The notes beneath the pieces were generated by a model. That model saw only the letters and a list, made by a program, of their open reading frames with translations, ran no database searches and was not told where the DNA came from. Of a stretch of DNA of 64,000 nucleotides, positions 46,096-60,040 are shown one piece after another (position 1 is the stretch's first letter; the number at the start of each line of letters is the position of its first letter). Where the stretch lies: contig CM043942.1 in NCBI GenBank assembly GCA_014529385.2, forward strand, positions 61,603,184 through 61,667,183, read 5' to 3'. The stretch is from Adiantum capillus-veneris (lineage: Eukaryota; Streptophyta; Polypodiopsida; Polypodiales; Pteridaceae). Position numbers and translations under genes: made by a program.

Positions 46096-46280
46096 GCACG
46101 GTGTTCTCCGGCTTGTTGTTGCTTCGCAGGGTGAAAATGTTGTTGATTGTGAAATAATATTGGGATATCTGCATCGAGGAATGGAAAAAATTACCGAAAA
46201 TCAAACAACTTCGCAATATCTTCCCTATGTGACGAGATGGGATTATTTAGCTACTATGTTTACTGAAGCAGTTACAGTCA
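46096..46280 (+). pseudogene. ndhH: Plastid ndhH, continuation after element C
   Basis: In frame with 23572-23636: [50 protein letters not shown], all of the conserved NdhH N-terminal region, a subunit of the plastid NDH complex. Only about 80 of roughly 393 codons are present in total. It ends at the Gypsy B junction near 46280. No lesion besides the element insertion is seen. Confidence 0.85.
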
Positions 46281-47400
46281 CTCATGATCCCTCAACTTTC
46301 GTGAAGTATACGTCACCGGTCTTCCTTCTTGAGTAAGAACTCCGCCCAAAGAAAATTTGCTAGCATCGGTCGCTACTTCAAATTCCTTACTGAAATCTGG
46401 AAGCTTTAAGATAGGAGCTGAGATGAAGAATTCTTTTGGCTTAGCAAAACTAGACTCGTGCTCGGTCTTCCACTCGATCCTCATTCCTTTCTTCAGGAGT
46501 TCCGTCAAAGGTGCAGCAATACGTGCATAGTCCTTGATAAAAATCCTGTACCATCCCGTTATTCCAAGAAATCCTCTTACTTCGCTGACGGTGGATGATT
46601 GAGGCCAATCAACGATATCCTTGACTTTATCTGGGTCCACTAAAATCCCTTCGGCCGATATGATAAATCCAAGATAATTGACCTTTGGTGAGCAGAAGGT
46701 ACACTTGCTCGCTTTAGTGTAAAGTTGGTGCTCTCGAAGAAGATCAAGTACTTTGCGAACATGTTTTTCATGATCTGCCTCGTTCTTAGAATAGATCAGA
46801 ATGTCGTCAAAGGAAACCAGGACAAAATTGTCCAGATAAGGCCTGAAAATATCCTGCATAAGTCGATTGAAGCTTCTTGGAGCATTTGTTAGACCAAAGG
46901 ACATTACTGTGAATTCGTAGTGTCCATACCTAGTGTTGAAAGCTGTCTTTGGAATGTCTGATTCCTTGATCCTGATTTGGTAATATCTAGAACTTAGATC
47001 AATCTTTATAAACATTTTGGCGCCATGGAGTCTATCCAGGAGTTCGTCAATCCTTGGAATTGGATACTTGTTTTTTATAGTTACCTGGTTCAGTCCACGG
47101 TAATCTATGCATAGCCTTAAGGTCCCATCCTTCTTCTTCTGAAAAAGAACTGGTGCGCCCCAAGGAGAGGTACTGGGTCGAATGAATCCTTGTTCAATGA
47201 GTTACCTAAGTTGTTCCTTGAGTTCTCTGGCCTCTGGAAGTGACATTTTATAAGGTCGCTTTGAGACAGGTTCACATCGAGGGATAGTCTCAATCTCATG
47301 ATCTACCTCTCTATGTGGTGGAAGATTCGTAAGGTCTTCAGAGAATACATCATCATACTCCCTCAACCAGTTTGGTCAAATTCTGGTGTCTGATTGGTCC
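46281..47400 (-). pseudogene. Gypsy B reverse transcriptase and start of RNase H
   Basis: Minus strand. RT blocks: [53 protein letters not shown], catalytic [20 protein letters not shown]. RNase H begins [20 protein letters not shown] and is cut at RKLRDHE by plastid DNA. Stops upstream (for example LR-stop-LIEQGF near 47202) show decay. The catalytic block is in place, and the remainder of RNase H is at 20675-20997. Confidence 0.85.
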
Positions 47401-47583
47401 ACCATGTTGAGCTTTACTGCATAAATTTGTTGCCCCTTTCTCAGTCCCTTCAAACGTCTGCTGGCCTTAACTAGATTAGCCCTAGGTCTCCCATTTTTCC
47501 CTTGGATTAAGACCATTACCCAAGATATCTGTAAATGTAAAGTTCCCTTGTGCACAATGGATGTGGGCCTAATTTTGCTTTAG

Positions 47584-47965
47584 CTAGTCCATCCCTAGTA
47601 TCCCATCAAAGAATCCTAAAGGTAAGGTTCGAAATTGAGCAGAAGTTGGGTGTCCCCCTAGATCAAAGTCGATTATACCTGCAGAGTGTTGAGATACTAC
47701 TTCCTTGCCGTTTGCTAACTCTACAACTAATTTGCTTGTTGGATACTTATCTAGCTTTAGCTTCCTCATGCATCTGGGTGAAAGAAATGAAAAGAGTACT
47801 ACCACAATCTATAAGGAAGTTAACTTGTTCACCTCTGAGAGATCCTGGCGTATGAATGATTGTGTATTGCTCGCAACCATTGGGGTTGTCAATTGCAGCA
47901 TGCAAGGTTGCTCTCTCCTCTGCTTCATCCCCAACAATTGGTTGTACCACTGCGGCATTCACTCT
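47584..47965 (-). pseudogene. Gypsy B protease
   Basis: Minus strand. VNFLIDCGSTLFISFTQM carries an Asp-Cys-Gly-Ser in the place of the retropepsin D-[ST]-G, followed after a frameshift by KLVVELANGK and FFDGILGMDW (the 'ILGMDWL' motif). The two motifs lie in different frames, so this is a dead protease. Confidence 0.75.
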
Positions 47966-48025
47966 GGCGATAGCTCCACGCCCTCGTCCTCTGTTTACCG
48001 TTCCACGTCCTCCTCTTCCATTAGG

Positions 48026-48727
48026 TTATCCTCGCCCATAGACATTTAGAGGTATGGCATTGGTGCTGGTTGCTTGAGTCTTCTTGGGGCATTTAGATCG
48101 GTAATGCCCGAATTCATTACACTCATAACAACGTACATTTGGAAATTCCATAACTGCGGTAGTGGCTACTATTGGGTGTTGTTTGTATGCTTGGTTGGTT
48201 GGTCTATTATTCCAAACATTTGTCCTTGCCCTTTTCGCCAAATGGTTCCTCTTATTCTGATTGACCTTCTGAATTTCCATAGCTAAGGGTTTAGCTCTTA
48301 GCAAGGCATCTTGAAGAGTTGTCGGTCTGAGAGCTTCTAGCCGATTGTTCAAGGGGTCGATGAGCCCTTGGCAGAACCGTGCTACTTGCTGATCCAAGGT
48401 CATTCTAGGAGCATATCTTCAAAGAGTAACAAACTTTGAGTAACACTCCTCGATTGAAGAAGTCGACTTACGAAGGGAAAATAACTCGTTCATCTTCAAG
48501 GTTTTATAAGCGAGTGGTAAGTAACGCCCCATCACTGCAGCCTTGATGTCTCCCCACGACTGAGAAGATCCCTTGATGTTCAAATCTCTGCAATGCTTTT
48601 TCCACCAAATCTTGGCATCGCCAGAGAGACGGAACATTGCGAGCATGGTCTGGTTCTCGGGTTGAGTCCCTGTAGCCTCAAAATAATCATCCATTGCTTC
48701 CATCCACACTTGCGCATCTCCCTCCAC
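48026..48727 (-). pseudogene. Gypsy B gag
   Basis: Minus strand. The capsid part AQVWMEAMDDYFEAT, FRLSGDAKIWWKKH, LFSLRKSTSSIEECYSKF runs to a TGA near 48418. The next frame has ARFCQGLIDPLNNRLEALRP and the zinc knuckle CYECNEFGHYRSKC (C-x2-C-x4-H-x4-C). One stop separates the two. Confidence 0.8.
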
Positions 48728-48906
48728 ATTAGCTCCCTCGCCCTTAAAGGTCGGAGGTTAGGCTTGTTTAAGAAGGAGCTTCTTTTCTTGTGCTGTCGAA
48801 TAGAGAGCGACAGGTGGTGCCTACATGGTTTACACTAAATTTGATATGATTGCTAGAGTTCAAGATTTAAATATACATGAGACTTTAATAAAATCCAAGT
48901 TCCATA

Positions 48907-49590
48907 TCACCGAGAGACAAAAACTCTTCCTTTATTGATAGAAATTCTTATTACAATCGTAACCTTTTGAGGTTTAGGATAACTTTTGATCAATTTATTA
49001 CATGGCATTCTAGGATATCTATATGATACGTCTCCTGGGATATAGTGATACAGACGATGTTTATGTGTTGTCACATTCTTACAATCCTCTATTTCTCCTG
49101 AGAAATAGTCCCTATACTTATCCGTAAGGGGGTAGTAAATTATGGTGTTCATACTCTTGGACAAGTGTCTTGGAACACCAAAATTTCTAACTCTATTTGC
49201 TGGAATTACATCAGTGACCATGTCCCAAAGCCACTCATTGAGGGTTTGCTTGGTGCCGTCAAAAGTAGCAACAGTGACGCACGAATGTGAAGGCAACAAG
49301 TAGTATAATTGCACTACTCTCAATTTTTCTCCCCAACGGATTTTCTTTAAGTCGGTAGCCAGGCATCCTAACTTCCTAGCTTTGATGTAGTAAATCCTGC
49401 CTTCGTGGGTCCAGTCGATCTCCCATCCTTTATCAATGTGAGTGGAGTGCGGTGTATTGACCTTTAGCAGCATCTCCATCACGTCTCGCCGAAAACAATA
49501 ATTTGGGGAACGACGTGCTTGCTTGTAAATAAGCTTAAAGACTTGAAACTTTTGGTATTCAAGTGCGGGATTTTCCTGCAACACCAATGC
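48907..49590 (-). CDS. Unidentified ORF between primer-binding site and gag of Gypsy B
   Basis: About 227 open codons on the element's sense strand. It is basic and aromatic (YKQARRSPNYCFRRDVMEML, GWEIDWTHEGRIYYIKARKL, DVSYRYPRMPCNKLI) with no recognised domain. Chromoviruses normally have gag directly after the leader, so an ORF here is unusual. The frame opens after TTGCAG (minus strand near 49570), which resembles a 3' splice site, so it may be an exon of a captured host gene. No good ATG is present at its start; the first in-frame start-like codon is TTG. Confidence 0.5.
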   Translation of the reverse strand, partial: ALVLQENPALEYQKFQVFKLIYKQARRSPNYCFRRDVMEMLLKVNTPHSTHIDKGWEIDWTHEGRIYYIKARKLGCLATDLKKIRWGEKLRVVQLYYLLPSHSCVTVATFDGTKQTLNEWLWDMVTDVIPANRVRNFGVPRHLSKSMNTIIYYPLTDKYRDYFSGEIEDCKNVTTHKHRLYHYIPGDVSYRYPRMPCNKLIKSYPKPQKVTIVIRISINKGRVFVSR

Positions 49591-49672
49591 AAGGAGTTCG
49601 GATTAGCTACCTAGATTTTCTTAGTTCTAAAATTTTCAAACAATACGAATTTTAGTTCCCAGTCTATCCTAA

Positions 49673-49690
49673 CCTTGCTCTGATACCAAA
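49673..49690 (-). other. Gypsy B primer-binding site
   Basis: Minus strand reads TTTGGTATCAGAGCAAGG directly inside the LTR, complementary to the initiator-Met tRNA. It fixes the right LTR as the 5' LTR. Confidence 0.9.
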
Positions 49691-52632
<2,942 letters not shown>

Positions 52633-52637
52633 TGAAC

Positions 52638-52828
52638 ACGGTTAGGACCGCTGGGGCATTTTTTCCCTCTTTAGGAGGTTTTTTTCCCCCGTGCATTGTA
52701 TATACGCCCATTCATTCTAGGGCTATCTATCTTTCTATTGCACAGTAAGTAAAACACTCTCTGTTGTGTGCCTTGAGCTTCCTGCGTCTTCTCCAAGCTA
52801 TGTGTGTTTTCCTGCAACCCTAATTCCA
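52638..52828 (+). repeat. Copia A 5' LTR, right fragment
   Basis: Matches 57552-57739. A TATA box TATATA lies at 52700-52705. Directly followed by the primer-binding site TGGTATCAGAGCA (52834-52846), complementary to initiator-Met tRNA. Confidence 0.9.
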
Positions 52829-53192
52829 AAAATTGGTATCAGAGCAGGTTGCGTCCTCCCGAGCTTAGTCGCCAGCAGCTCCAGCACACGCCTGCTCACT
52901 TTTCCAATTTCAGTGAGCTTTGGCAAGCATTTGCAGGTCGACAAAATTTTTGGGGGAACTCATCGAGCTTAGTCTGCTCAGGTTTTTGATTCGGGCTCAT
53001 TTCAGCTTTCGTTTCCACTACAGACAGTACTGCACAGGCTATTTCGTCATTTTGTGTAAAATTTCTATCATTGCCATTTTCTGCATAATAGGTCCCTTAC
53101 AGTCTTCTACGGTTTGTTCTATATAGACCGCATTGTTCCCGCTTTGTTTCTCCTCTTTTCGAGTAGTTTTCACATCAGGTGCAGCATTTACC

Positions 53193-54636
53193 ATGGCTGA
53201 CAACAACACAGATGTGTTCAAGATGTTTGCTGCTGAGGACAGATTGGATGGGGACAATTACCCTATGTGGGATTACATGTTCTTGTGTCAAAGGGCGTCT
53301 GGAATATTGTGCAGGGCATTGATGTACTTCCTAGTTCTGAGGATGTAGGCGATGTTGAGGATGTTGGCAAGGATTGCTGCTGTTAGAGTTTTTTTGCCTG
53401 CGGTAGAACAAGCTCATTGGGATGTAAAGGATGTGCAGGCTCATGCGTTGATTGTGTTGTCTATGAAGCGCACCATTACTCCTCACAGTCGTTTAGCGAA
53501 ATCTACAAAACAGGCTTGGGATATTCTGGCTGGGTCTTTATGCACACCGCAATGAGGCAAAAATTGCATTGCTGCGTAAAGAGCTAGAATCGAAGATTAT
53601 GCATGAGGAAGATGATATGGACACTCTCCTTGTTGGTGTCAAGGATATCAATGAGAAGCTCGTTTTTGCAGGTGAAGTCATTTCAGACAGTTTCCTTGTG
53701 CAGACTATTCTTGATGCCTTGCCAGATTCTTATCAGACTTTTGCTAGTACTTGGAGACTTATGACCCAAGGAAATCCTGAAGTTGTCAAGTTTGATGCAT
53801 TATGTACATTCATGTTGCAAGAGTAACTTTCCAGATAAAACAGGACTAGACAACGTGCAGTTGAACAGGCTTTTATGGCTGCTCAAAGAAAGGGTGGTGA
53901 CAGCAATGCAGCCACTTCTTTTGGTTCTTCTGCGAGTGGAAAATCACATGTTCCTAATGCTTCTCTTGGCAACATTTTTTCTAGAAATTCTGGTGATAAG
54001 GGAAAAAACAAGATGCGTTGCCATTATTGTAAAGCTAATGATCACTTGATCAAGCAGTGTCCTAAGTTGAAGGCCAAAGAGGCAAAGAAGAAAGAGGGTG
54101 GCTGCACTGGAGATGCTGGTTCCACTACAAATGCAGCTATTGTTGAGTTTTATGTGAAAGGAGACTATGATGCCAATGTTGATACAGAATGGACTTTTAG
54201 TGCAGAGTGTACCTATAATCATGTTGTCCACGATGCATGCATGTCAATTGCTGCATATTCACATGTGTGGTATTTTGACAATGGTGCTACAAAGCACATT
54301 ACCTCACATCATGATTTGTTCACCTCTCTTGAGTCCGTCCCTCATGAAAATTTAGTTACTTGTGCCAGCAATGCCTCTTATCAGGTTCAGGGAGTTGGAA
54401 AGATTGTGCTTACTACTGCAAATGGTAATTCTTTCACACTTGTTGATGCACTTTATGTACCTGGGATCAAGAAGAATCTTTTGTCTATATCTGCACTTGC
54501 TAAACTTGGTCTTGTAGTCAAACTTGTGGATGACAATTGTATTGTACATGATCTCAGTTTCGGTGATGAAATTGTTGCATCTTGCATTTTATGCCGTGGG
54601 CGGTATAAGCTCACTTTGTATGACAAGTGTGGGTAG
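53193..54636 (+). pseudogene. Copia A gag and protease (broken)
   Basis: MADNNTDVFKMFAAEDRLDG opens gag, then frames shift at about 53340, 53545 and 53826: HWDVKDVQAHALIVLSMKRT, VFAGEVISDSFLVQTILDAL. The zinc knuckle CHYCKANDHLIKQC is at 54015-54060. The protease motif WYFDNGATKHITSH has Asn in place of the usual Ser of D-S-G. GAG-pre-integrase follows near ALYVPGIKKNLLSISAL. A TAG ends the frame at 54634. Confidence 0.8.
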
Positions 54637-57500
54637 AATTTTGCAAATGCAGTTGTGGATTCAAATGCTATTTCAGATGCAAAACTTTGGCATGCACATT
54701 TGGTAATCTGATTTTTGTCAGTTTGTTGTGTTTGCAAAAATCTGATATGGTTGCTTCTTTGCCGCCTCTTGAAGCACCTGTCAAACATGTTTGTGAATGT
54801 TGTATTTTGGATAAGATGCAACATTCTAAATTTCCAAAGGATGGTTCAGTTAGGGCCACATGCAGGTTACAGATTGTGCATATAGTGATGTTTGTGGGCC
54901 CATGCAAACTCCATCCATGGGCAATTACCTTTACTTTGTGACTTTCATTGATGATTACTCCATGCATGCATGGGTATTTCCACTTAAAGCGAAGTCCAAA
55001 GATTTTGTGTGCTTCAAACAATTTTTGGTTAAGGCTCGAAATATCTTGAAATGTAATATGGGCACCCTTCGTTCTAATCGAGGGGCCTTTTTGGCTTTTA
55101 ATGCCTTTTTAATGCCTTTTTGGCTAGTCGTGGGAAAAAAAACACAAATGTAAAGTGCTTTATACGCCTCAAAAAAATGATGTTGCTGAGAGGAAAAACA
55201 GGTCACTTACAAAAATGGCACGATGTATGGTCAAAAGTCAAGCTTTGCCACATTCTTTTTGGTTTGAGGCCATCATGTGTGCCACTTATGTACTAAACAG
55301 GTGTCCTACCAAAGCTTTGCAGTCTATTACTCCATATGAAGCATGGCATGATAGAAAGCCTTCTGTTGAGCACATGCATGTTTTTGGCTATTTCGCATAT
55401 GCTTTGGTGCCACAAACACAGCGCAAAAAATTGGATGATAAGGCTGTCAAATGTATTTTTGTTGGTTATAGTGTTGAAAGCAAAGGTTGGTTGTATCATC
55501 CCCAAACAAAGCGTATCTTGGTCTCACGGGATGTTGTGGTTGTGGAAGATTCTGTTCAGCCCTTGTTGTCATGTAGTAGAGACAGTAATGTCAGCTCACA
55601 GGGCACATATGACACTTTGTTTCCTCTTTTCAATGGTGGAATATTGAATGTAAGTTCCGATGAGGCAAATGTACAACCTATGGGGGTTTCTGAAAATGTT
55701 ACAAATCAGCCTATTACTGATGTAGATATACATAATGTACTTGATGAGGAAAGGGTTGAAAATGAGCAGGCTAGAGGTATGCCAAAATGGTTGGTGCATA
55801 CATTGCATGACAGTAAATTGGATGCACCTTTGTCTAGTTTTACTTGTTCAGGCTCTCGCCATGCGTCTTATGCATCAGATTGTTATGCTTTGGCTGTGTC
55901 TAGCTTACATGATTTTGAGGAACCTCTATCTTTTGATGAAGCACAGAATTCAAAAAATTGGATGGTTGCTATGCAATCAGAATATGATGCACTTATAGAA
56001 AATGACACATGGACATTCTATGATTTGCCTCCTGGCAAAAAGGCCATTGGTACGAAGTGGGTTTACAAGTTGAAACGCAAGCCGGATGGTGAGATTGATC
56101 GCTACAAGGCTTGACTTGTTGCAAAGGGTTATGCACAACAAAAAGGCATAGATTATGAAGAGACTTTTGCTACCACTTGTCGTATGACTACTGTGCGTTT
56201 TCTATGTGCATTGGCAGCTCATTTTGGTTGGGATGTACATCAATCAGACATTGTTACTGTTTTCTTGAATGGAGACATATTTGAGAAAGTTATGTAACGC
56301 AATCTCCTGGTTTTGTCAAGAAAGGACAAGAGGATAAGGTGTGCAAATGTAACAAAGCTTTGTATGGGTTGAAGCAATATCCTCGTACTTGGTATGAGAA
56401 GGTTGACACTCATTTGGTCAAATGAGGCTTTCGAAACATTGTATGTCAAGCATGAGGGCAATGTACTTCTCATACGGTTGTTCTTTATGTGGATGATTTG
56501 CACATCACTGGTCCCAATGAGGCACATATTGCTGAATTTAAGGCTGATTTGAATGCTACTTTCAAGATGAAAGATTTGGGGTTGTTGCATCATTACTTGG
56601 GCATACAGTTTAAGCAGTGTGACGGTGGTATTGCCTTGTGTTAGAAAAGTTACATGAAGACATTGCTATGTAAGTTTGGACTTGAGGATTGCACACCTAT
56701 TGCCACTCCAATGGAAACGGGTTTGAAGTTGAGTCTACATGATGCTGGTCATCCTGTTGATGTCACTCTTTACCAAAATGCTATTGGTTGCCTCATTTAT
56801 GTATGCAACACGAGGCCGGATATTTAGTTGCAGTCTCACAAGTCAGCAGATTTATGCATAGCCTAGGGTCTAAGCATTGGCAGGCTGTCAAGTGGATTTT
56901 CTACTACTTCAGTGGCACTTTACATCTTGGCTTGTTTTATCCCAAGGGGGGATCATTGTCGCCAGACTTACATGCTTTTTCAGGCTCAGATTGGGCTGGT
57001 TTTTTTAACACGCGAGTGTCCACAAGTGTTTTTGTTTCATGCTTGGCAGTTCATGTATATGATGGTTGAGCAAGAAGCAACCTACTGTGGCCACTTCTAG
57101 TTGTGAGGCTGAGTACAGGGCAGTCTTCACAACTAGGGTTGAGTGTGTATAGCTCAAACGCCGTATGGCTAATATGGGTGTTGGATAGGACACTGCCAAC
57201 ACTATCTACACTGACAGTCATAGCGCATTGGTAGTTGCGAGGAACCCACTTTTTCATTATCACACAAAGCACATTGAGGATTATCACTATGTCAGGGAGA
57301 GGCTTTCAGCAAGAGAGGTCACCTTGGCTTATGTGCAAACACAGGACAACCTTGCAGATCTTTTCACAAAGGCATTGTCTCGTGAGAAGTTTGAAGCTTT
57401 TTGCAAAGCTTTGGGCTTACTCCCTTTTTGTGGACTGATCATGCCCTCACGGCATGGCACTTCCCTTTACTCATGTGCCAGCTCTCGTTCACCGCATCAC
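54637..57500 (+). pseudogene. Copia A integrase, RT and RNase H (broken)
   Basis: Integrase: VKHVCECCILDKMQHSKFPK, then MGNYLYFVTFIDDYS; the second Asp block is ruined by a duplication of FNAFLMPFW near 55090. NDVAERKNRSLTKMARCM holds the Glu. RT: AIGTKWVYKLKRKPDGEIDR stops at a TGA at 56114; catalytic LYVDDLHITG is near 56490. RNase H: SSCEAEYRA near 57100 and ADLFTKALSREKFEAF near 57360. At least ten lesions are visible. The polypurine tract CAGGGGGGGAT lies at 57503-57513. Confidence 0.8.
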
Positions 57501-57514
57501 TCCAGGGGGGGATT

Positions 57515-57739
57515 ATTTACCATATACATGTGGTAGTGATGTGTGTGAACACACTTAGGACCGCCGGGGCATTTTTTCCCTCTTTAGGGTTTTTCCCCCC
57601 CGTGCATTGTATATAAGCCCATTCATTCTAGGGCTATCTATCTTTCTATTGCACACTAAGTAAAACACTCTCTGTTGTGTGCCTTGAGCTTCCTTCGTCT
57701 TCTCCAAGCTGTGTGTGTTTTCTTGCAACCCTAATTCCA
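57515..57739 (+). repeat. Copia A 3' LTR
   Basis: TTACCATATACATGTGGTAG through CCTAATTCCA. Complete, against the split 5' copy; the terminal TG has mutated. Confidence 0.85.
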
Positions 57740-59405
57740 ATAGAATGTGACATTGACACAAAGAAAAATATATACACAAGTTGTGGAGAAAATATTTTTT
57801 CATTTTACAGAATATTTTTTAATCACAACATAGATGTAAACAAGTATTTGGACTAGTCAAATACGTGTTGCCTAGTAACTGCCACTCATTGGGTAGCTTT
57901 ATGGTGTTTTTTGACGAGAATGTATTAAGAGAGAACAAAAATTTTACAAATTTTGCCCAACAAATTGGGCTTGATTAGCATGGTTACGATAACTTGAAGT
58001 CTTACAAAGTAGGCCCATGATAGGGCTCCATATACAAAATAGCAAACTATTGCTTTCCACGCCACAATGCGCTCAACAAATCCGATTGGGTTTGAACCTT
58101 CACCATGAGGATCTTAGATCTTTCCAAGGCTCATTTTTAGTCATCCACTTCATGAGATACTTCATGAAGCCAATCATCTAGGTGTTGGGGGGTACCATCT
58201 TCAAATTAATCCTCTCTACCCATATTAATAAGCTCTATGTATCTGCAACAACTTCCTCTAGGATCATGGCCCGTCTTTGCCAAATTCTTCTTAGGTTCTT
58301 GTAAAGGAGGTAATCTTACACATAGATTTCAAAAAACCATATTCTCAAACTATGAGTTAGATAAGCTTCCTCATACATATACAAATTTTTTAACCCCCGA
58401 ATACACCATAAAAATTTTGCTATTAGTTTTCTCCAACATGAGAAGAGAACACCGACTAAGTCGAGGACTAAATCCGCAAGTTGACATTGTTTTTAAGTAG
58501 GATCAAAACCCAGGGCAGTAACCAAAGGGGTCACCATAGGTCTATTGAAGGGCTAGTTGATGAAAGGGTGCCTAACATCCTTAATAGCCAATTTTCATAT
58601 GGGCTAGAGTCATATGCCTAAATTGGCTTTGAGAAATCTCTTTCTAGTCTAAATAGCCTTGTGCCAAATTAGCCAAAACAACATCTAGTTCTTAGGTTGG
58701 ATTTTTTTATTTTGGAGGTAATTCTATTGTCTATCATTGAGCCACGCCTTCCATTTTTTGTTAAGCACCATGCGAAGAGCAAGGGGAGGGGTAAACTTAA
58801 GGTCTTGGGGGTGTGAGAGCTTAAACCCCACTTTCCAAGTGAGCCCTGGTGTTGAGGGAGGGTCTGCGAGTCCTAGAGTCCCTTATTTTAACAATATACC
58901 ATTGTCAAAGATTAAACTTATTGGAGAGATCACCATCTGAGAGCTAGTCATGAGTGAATGGAGACCAAATGTCCTTCCAAGGCTTGTTGACAAGGAGAGA
59001 AGCACTGTGTTTGGAGAGATAGTTTATCTTCAATTGGCTTTGGAATTTTTTGTAGGCCTCCCAGAGGAACATTGGGTCCAAACCCACACCGCAAGACATG
59101 AGGGGATAAACAACATAGTGATTAGGGGCAAAGCCCCCATCCTTTGGGGTCGACCAGTGTAAATTGGTTGAGATGCCTTAAGAAGAGGGAACCATTCTTC
59201 TTAGAAGTAGGTAATGACTCAATAATCATCTTGATAGGAATCTTGTCTCCTCATTTGTCCTTCGGAGGCAACATGTTGGCCAATTGACCTTGGAAATATT
59301 CTTGATGGAAAAGGGTCGCTAGACCACAAGTTCTTGTGATTGAATTCAATTTGGGTTAAGTGAGCATTGGGAGGCCGCTAGCAGAAGAGGAAGAATAGTA
59401 GGAGA
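57740..59405. other. Unassigned DNA, possibly an old LINE 3' end (minus strand)
   Basis: Minus-strand frames at 58650-59160 give GLDPMFLWEAYKKF, NYLSKHSASLLVNKPWKDIW and FWLIWHKAI-TRKRFLK, which resemble the region around the zf-RVT domain at the end of LINE ORF2. Many stops interrupt it. The rest shows nothing recognisable. Confidence 0.3.
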
Positions 59406-59727
59406 TGTTGAGATGTCGAGCTCTACACCTTGAGCTGGCATCCACTACGGGTCTTGGCCGCTTACGGCATTTACTCACTGGCGCGTTAGGTGACCGACAA
59501 GGAGGATCTCTGCCAGTGATTCTACAGCTGGACTACACTTATAGTGCCAGCCTAGTACGCTTCTAGCGAGTTCACACTTAGTGACCGCATGTACATATGT
59601 GCTACTTTTTAGCTTTAGCACTAAGTCATTTTGTAATCTCTTTTCTGTAAAGAAGAAGAAGAAGCTTTCCATCTCTGTGTGCTTTGTGCTTGTCTTGTGT
59701 AGCTCTCTTGCATCCTCATTCTTTACA
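59406..59727 (+). repeat. Copia E 5' LTR
   Basis: The right edge TTCTTTACA abuts TGGTAGCAGAGCC, a primer-binding site one base off the initiator-Met complement. The left edge TGTTGAGATGTCG at 59406 is the best TG start for a ~320 bp Copia LTR, but it cannot be checked without the 3' LTR. Confidence 0.55.
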
Positions 59728-60040
59728 TGGTAGCAGAGCCTCGTGCAGGCAAGAGAGGCTAAGAGAGCAAGAGCATCACAATCCCTTTGTTCGCAATCCA
59801 CGACCAGATGCCGAAGGCGCCTCGCGCAGCGAAAAAACTTTTAGGGGTTTTTCGCACAAGTTTCTGAACAGGTCTCCAAAGTGCAGTATACAGAGATTTA
59901 CTGTACAAGTACAGTGGTTGTATGTACGCTTGATTGTGGACACTCGTTGAGTGTAGAAAGCGTTACAGGTACCACGATAGCAGGTTTAGCAGATTTGCAG
60001 GTTTTTGCAGATTGCAGCTATTTTGTCTTAGTGCTTCAAG

